41,142 nt of DNA from contig JAZNDR010000050.1 of assembly GCA_045588185.1 (NCBI GenBank), positions 1 to 41,142 of the forward strand, in the 5' to 3' direction. Positions 41,100 to 41,142 of this stretch are shown one piece after another (position 1 is the stretch's first letter; every line of letters begins with the position of its first letter). The notes under the pieces are model-generated. The model saw only the letters and a program-made list of their open reading frames with translations. It had not been told where the DNA came from and did no database searches. The position numbers and the translations under genes are program-made. The stretch is from Scatosoma sp045588185 (GTDB taxonomy: Bacteria; Bacillota; Clostridia; Christensenellales; Borkfalkiaceae).

Positions 41100-41142
41100 A
41101 GAGAAGTCGGATCGTAGCCATGTCGTTCTGTGAGCCAAGGAG

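Overview
The window is a densely coded piece of a bacterial chromosome that reads as Bacillota, most likely an uncultured member of class Clostridia. The evidence is the gene content and the signals: strong Shine-Dalgarno sequences, many textbook SigA promoters (TTGACA-17-TATAAT type), a Sua5/YwlE/RpiB block in the order known from Bacillus subtilis ywlC-ywlE-ywlF, a DnaD-type primosome protein, type III glutamine synthetase, FabK-type enoyl reductase, PlsY, two DegV proteins, and a tmRNA whose tag (ADRNANYALAA) is of the usual bacterial type. No prophage, transposase, integrase or CRISPR array is visible.

Layout. 1-16317 is almost entirely minus strand. Read in the direction of transcription it holds sbcD-sbcC (double-strand-end nuclease), an alpha/beta-hydrolase-like protein that has lost its catalytic residues, a DUF951 protein, signal peptidase I, a DegV protein, a small membrane protein, an ACT/PFL pair, oligoendopeptidase F, DnaB helicase, Sua5, a YwlE-like phosphatase, RpiB, an S51 peptidase and tRNA-Leu(CAG). 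Hairpin-rich intergenic repeats flank pepF. At 16318-18591 a plus-strand DnaD-like gene is followed by tRNA-Ser(GGA). 18592-24499 is a minus-strand operon with one strong promoter. It encodes an SPFH protein with C-terminal zinc ribbons, a four-helix membrane protein, YidD with an extra membrane domain, and a 1207-residue zinc-ribbon/propeller-like/membrane protein. This is the best candidate for an undescribed system here.

24500-30740 is plus strand: a PnuC-type transporter with a structured leader, a radical SAM/DUF4130 putative DNA-repair pair (apparently leaderless), then glutamine synthetase III with a terminator-like hairpin at its transcription start, and ammonia-dependent NAD synthetase. 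30756-33623 is a minus-strand fatty-acid cluster (fabK, fabZ, DegV, MarR) with a palindromic operator on the promoter. Then come upp, an unassigned glycosidase-like gene under a promoter with a large palindrome, the tmRNA gene with a duplicated 3' end, and plsY-trkA-trkH. The window closes in a dispersed repeat that is also found in inverted orientation at 6651-6717.

The most unusual items are the SPFH-YidD operon, the DnaD protein carrying the zinc-binding N-terminal domain of a DnaI/DnaC helicase loader but no ATPase, the tmRNA 3'-end duplication, the covarying hairpin repeats, and the glnN leader hairpin. All family assignments come from reading motifs by eye; no database search was run.
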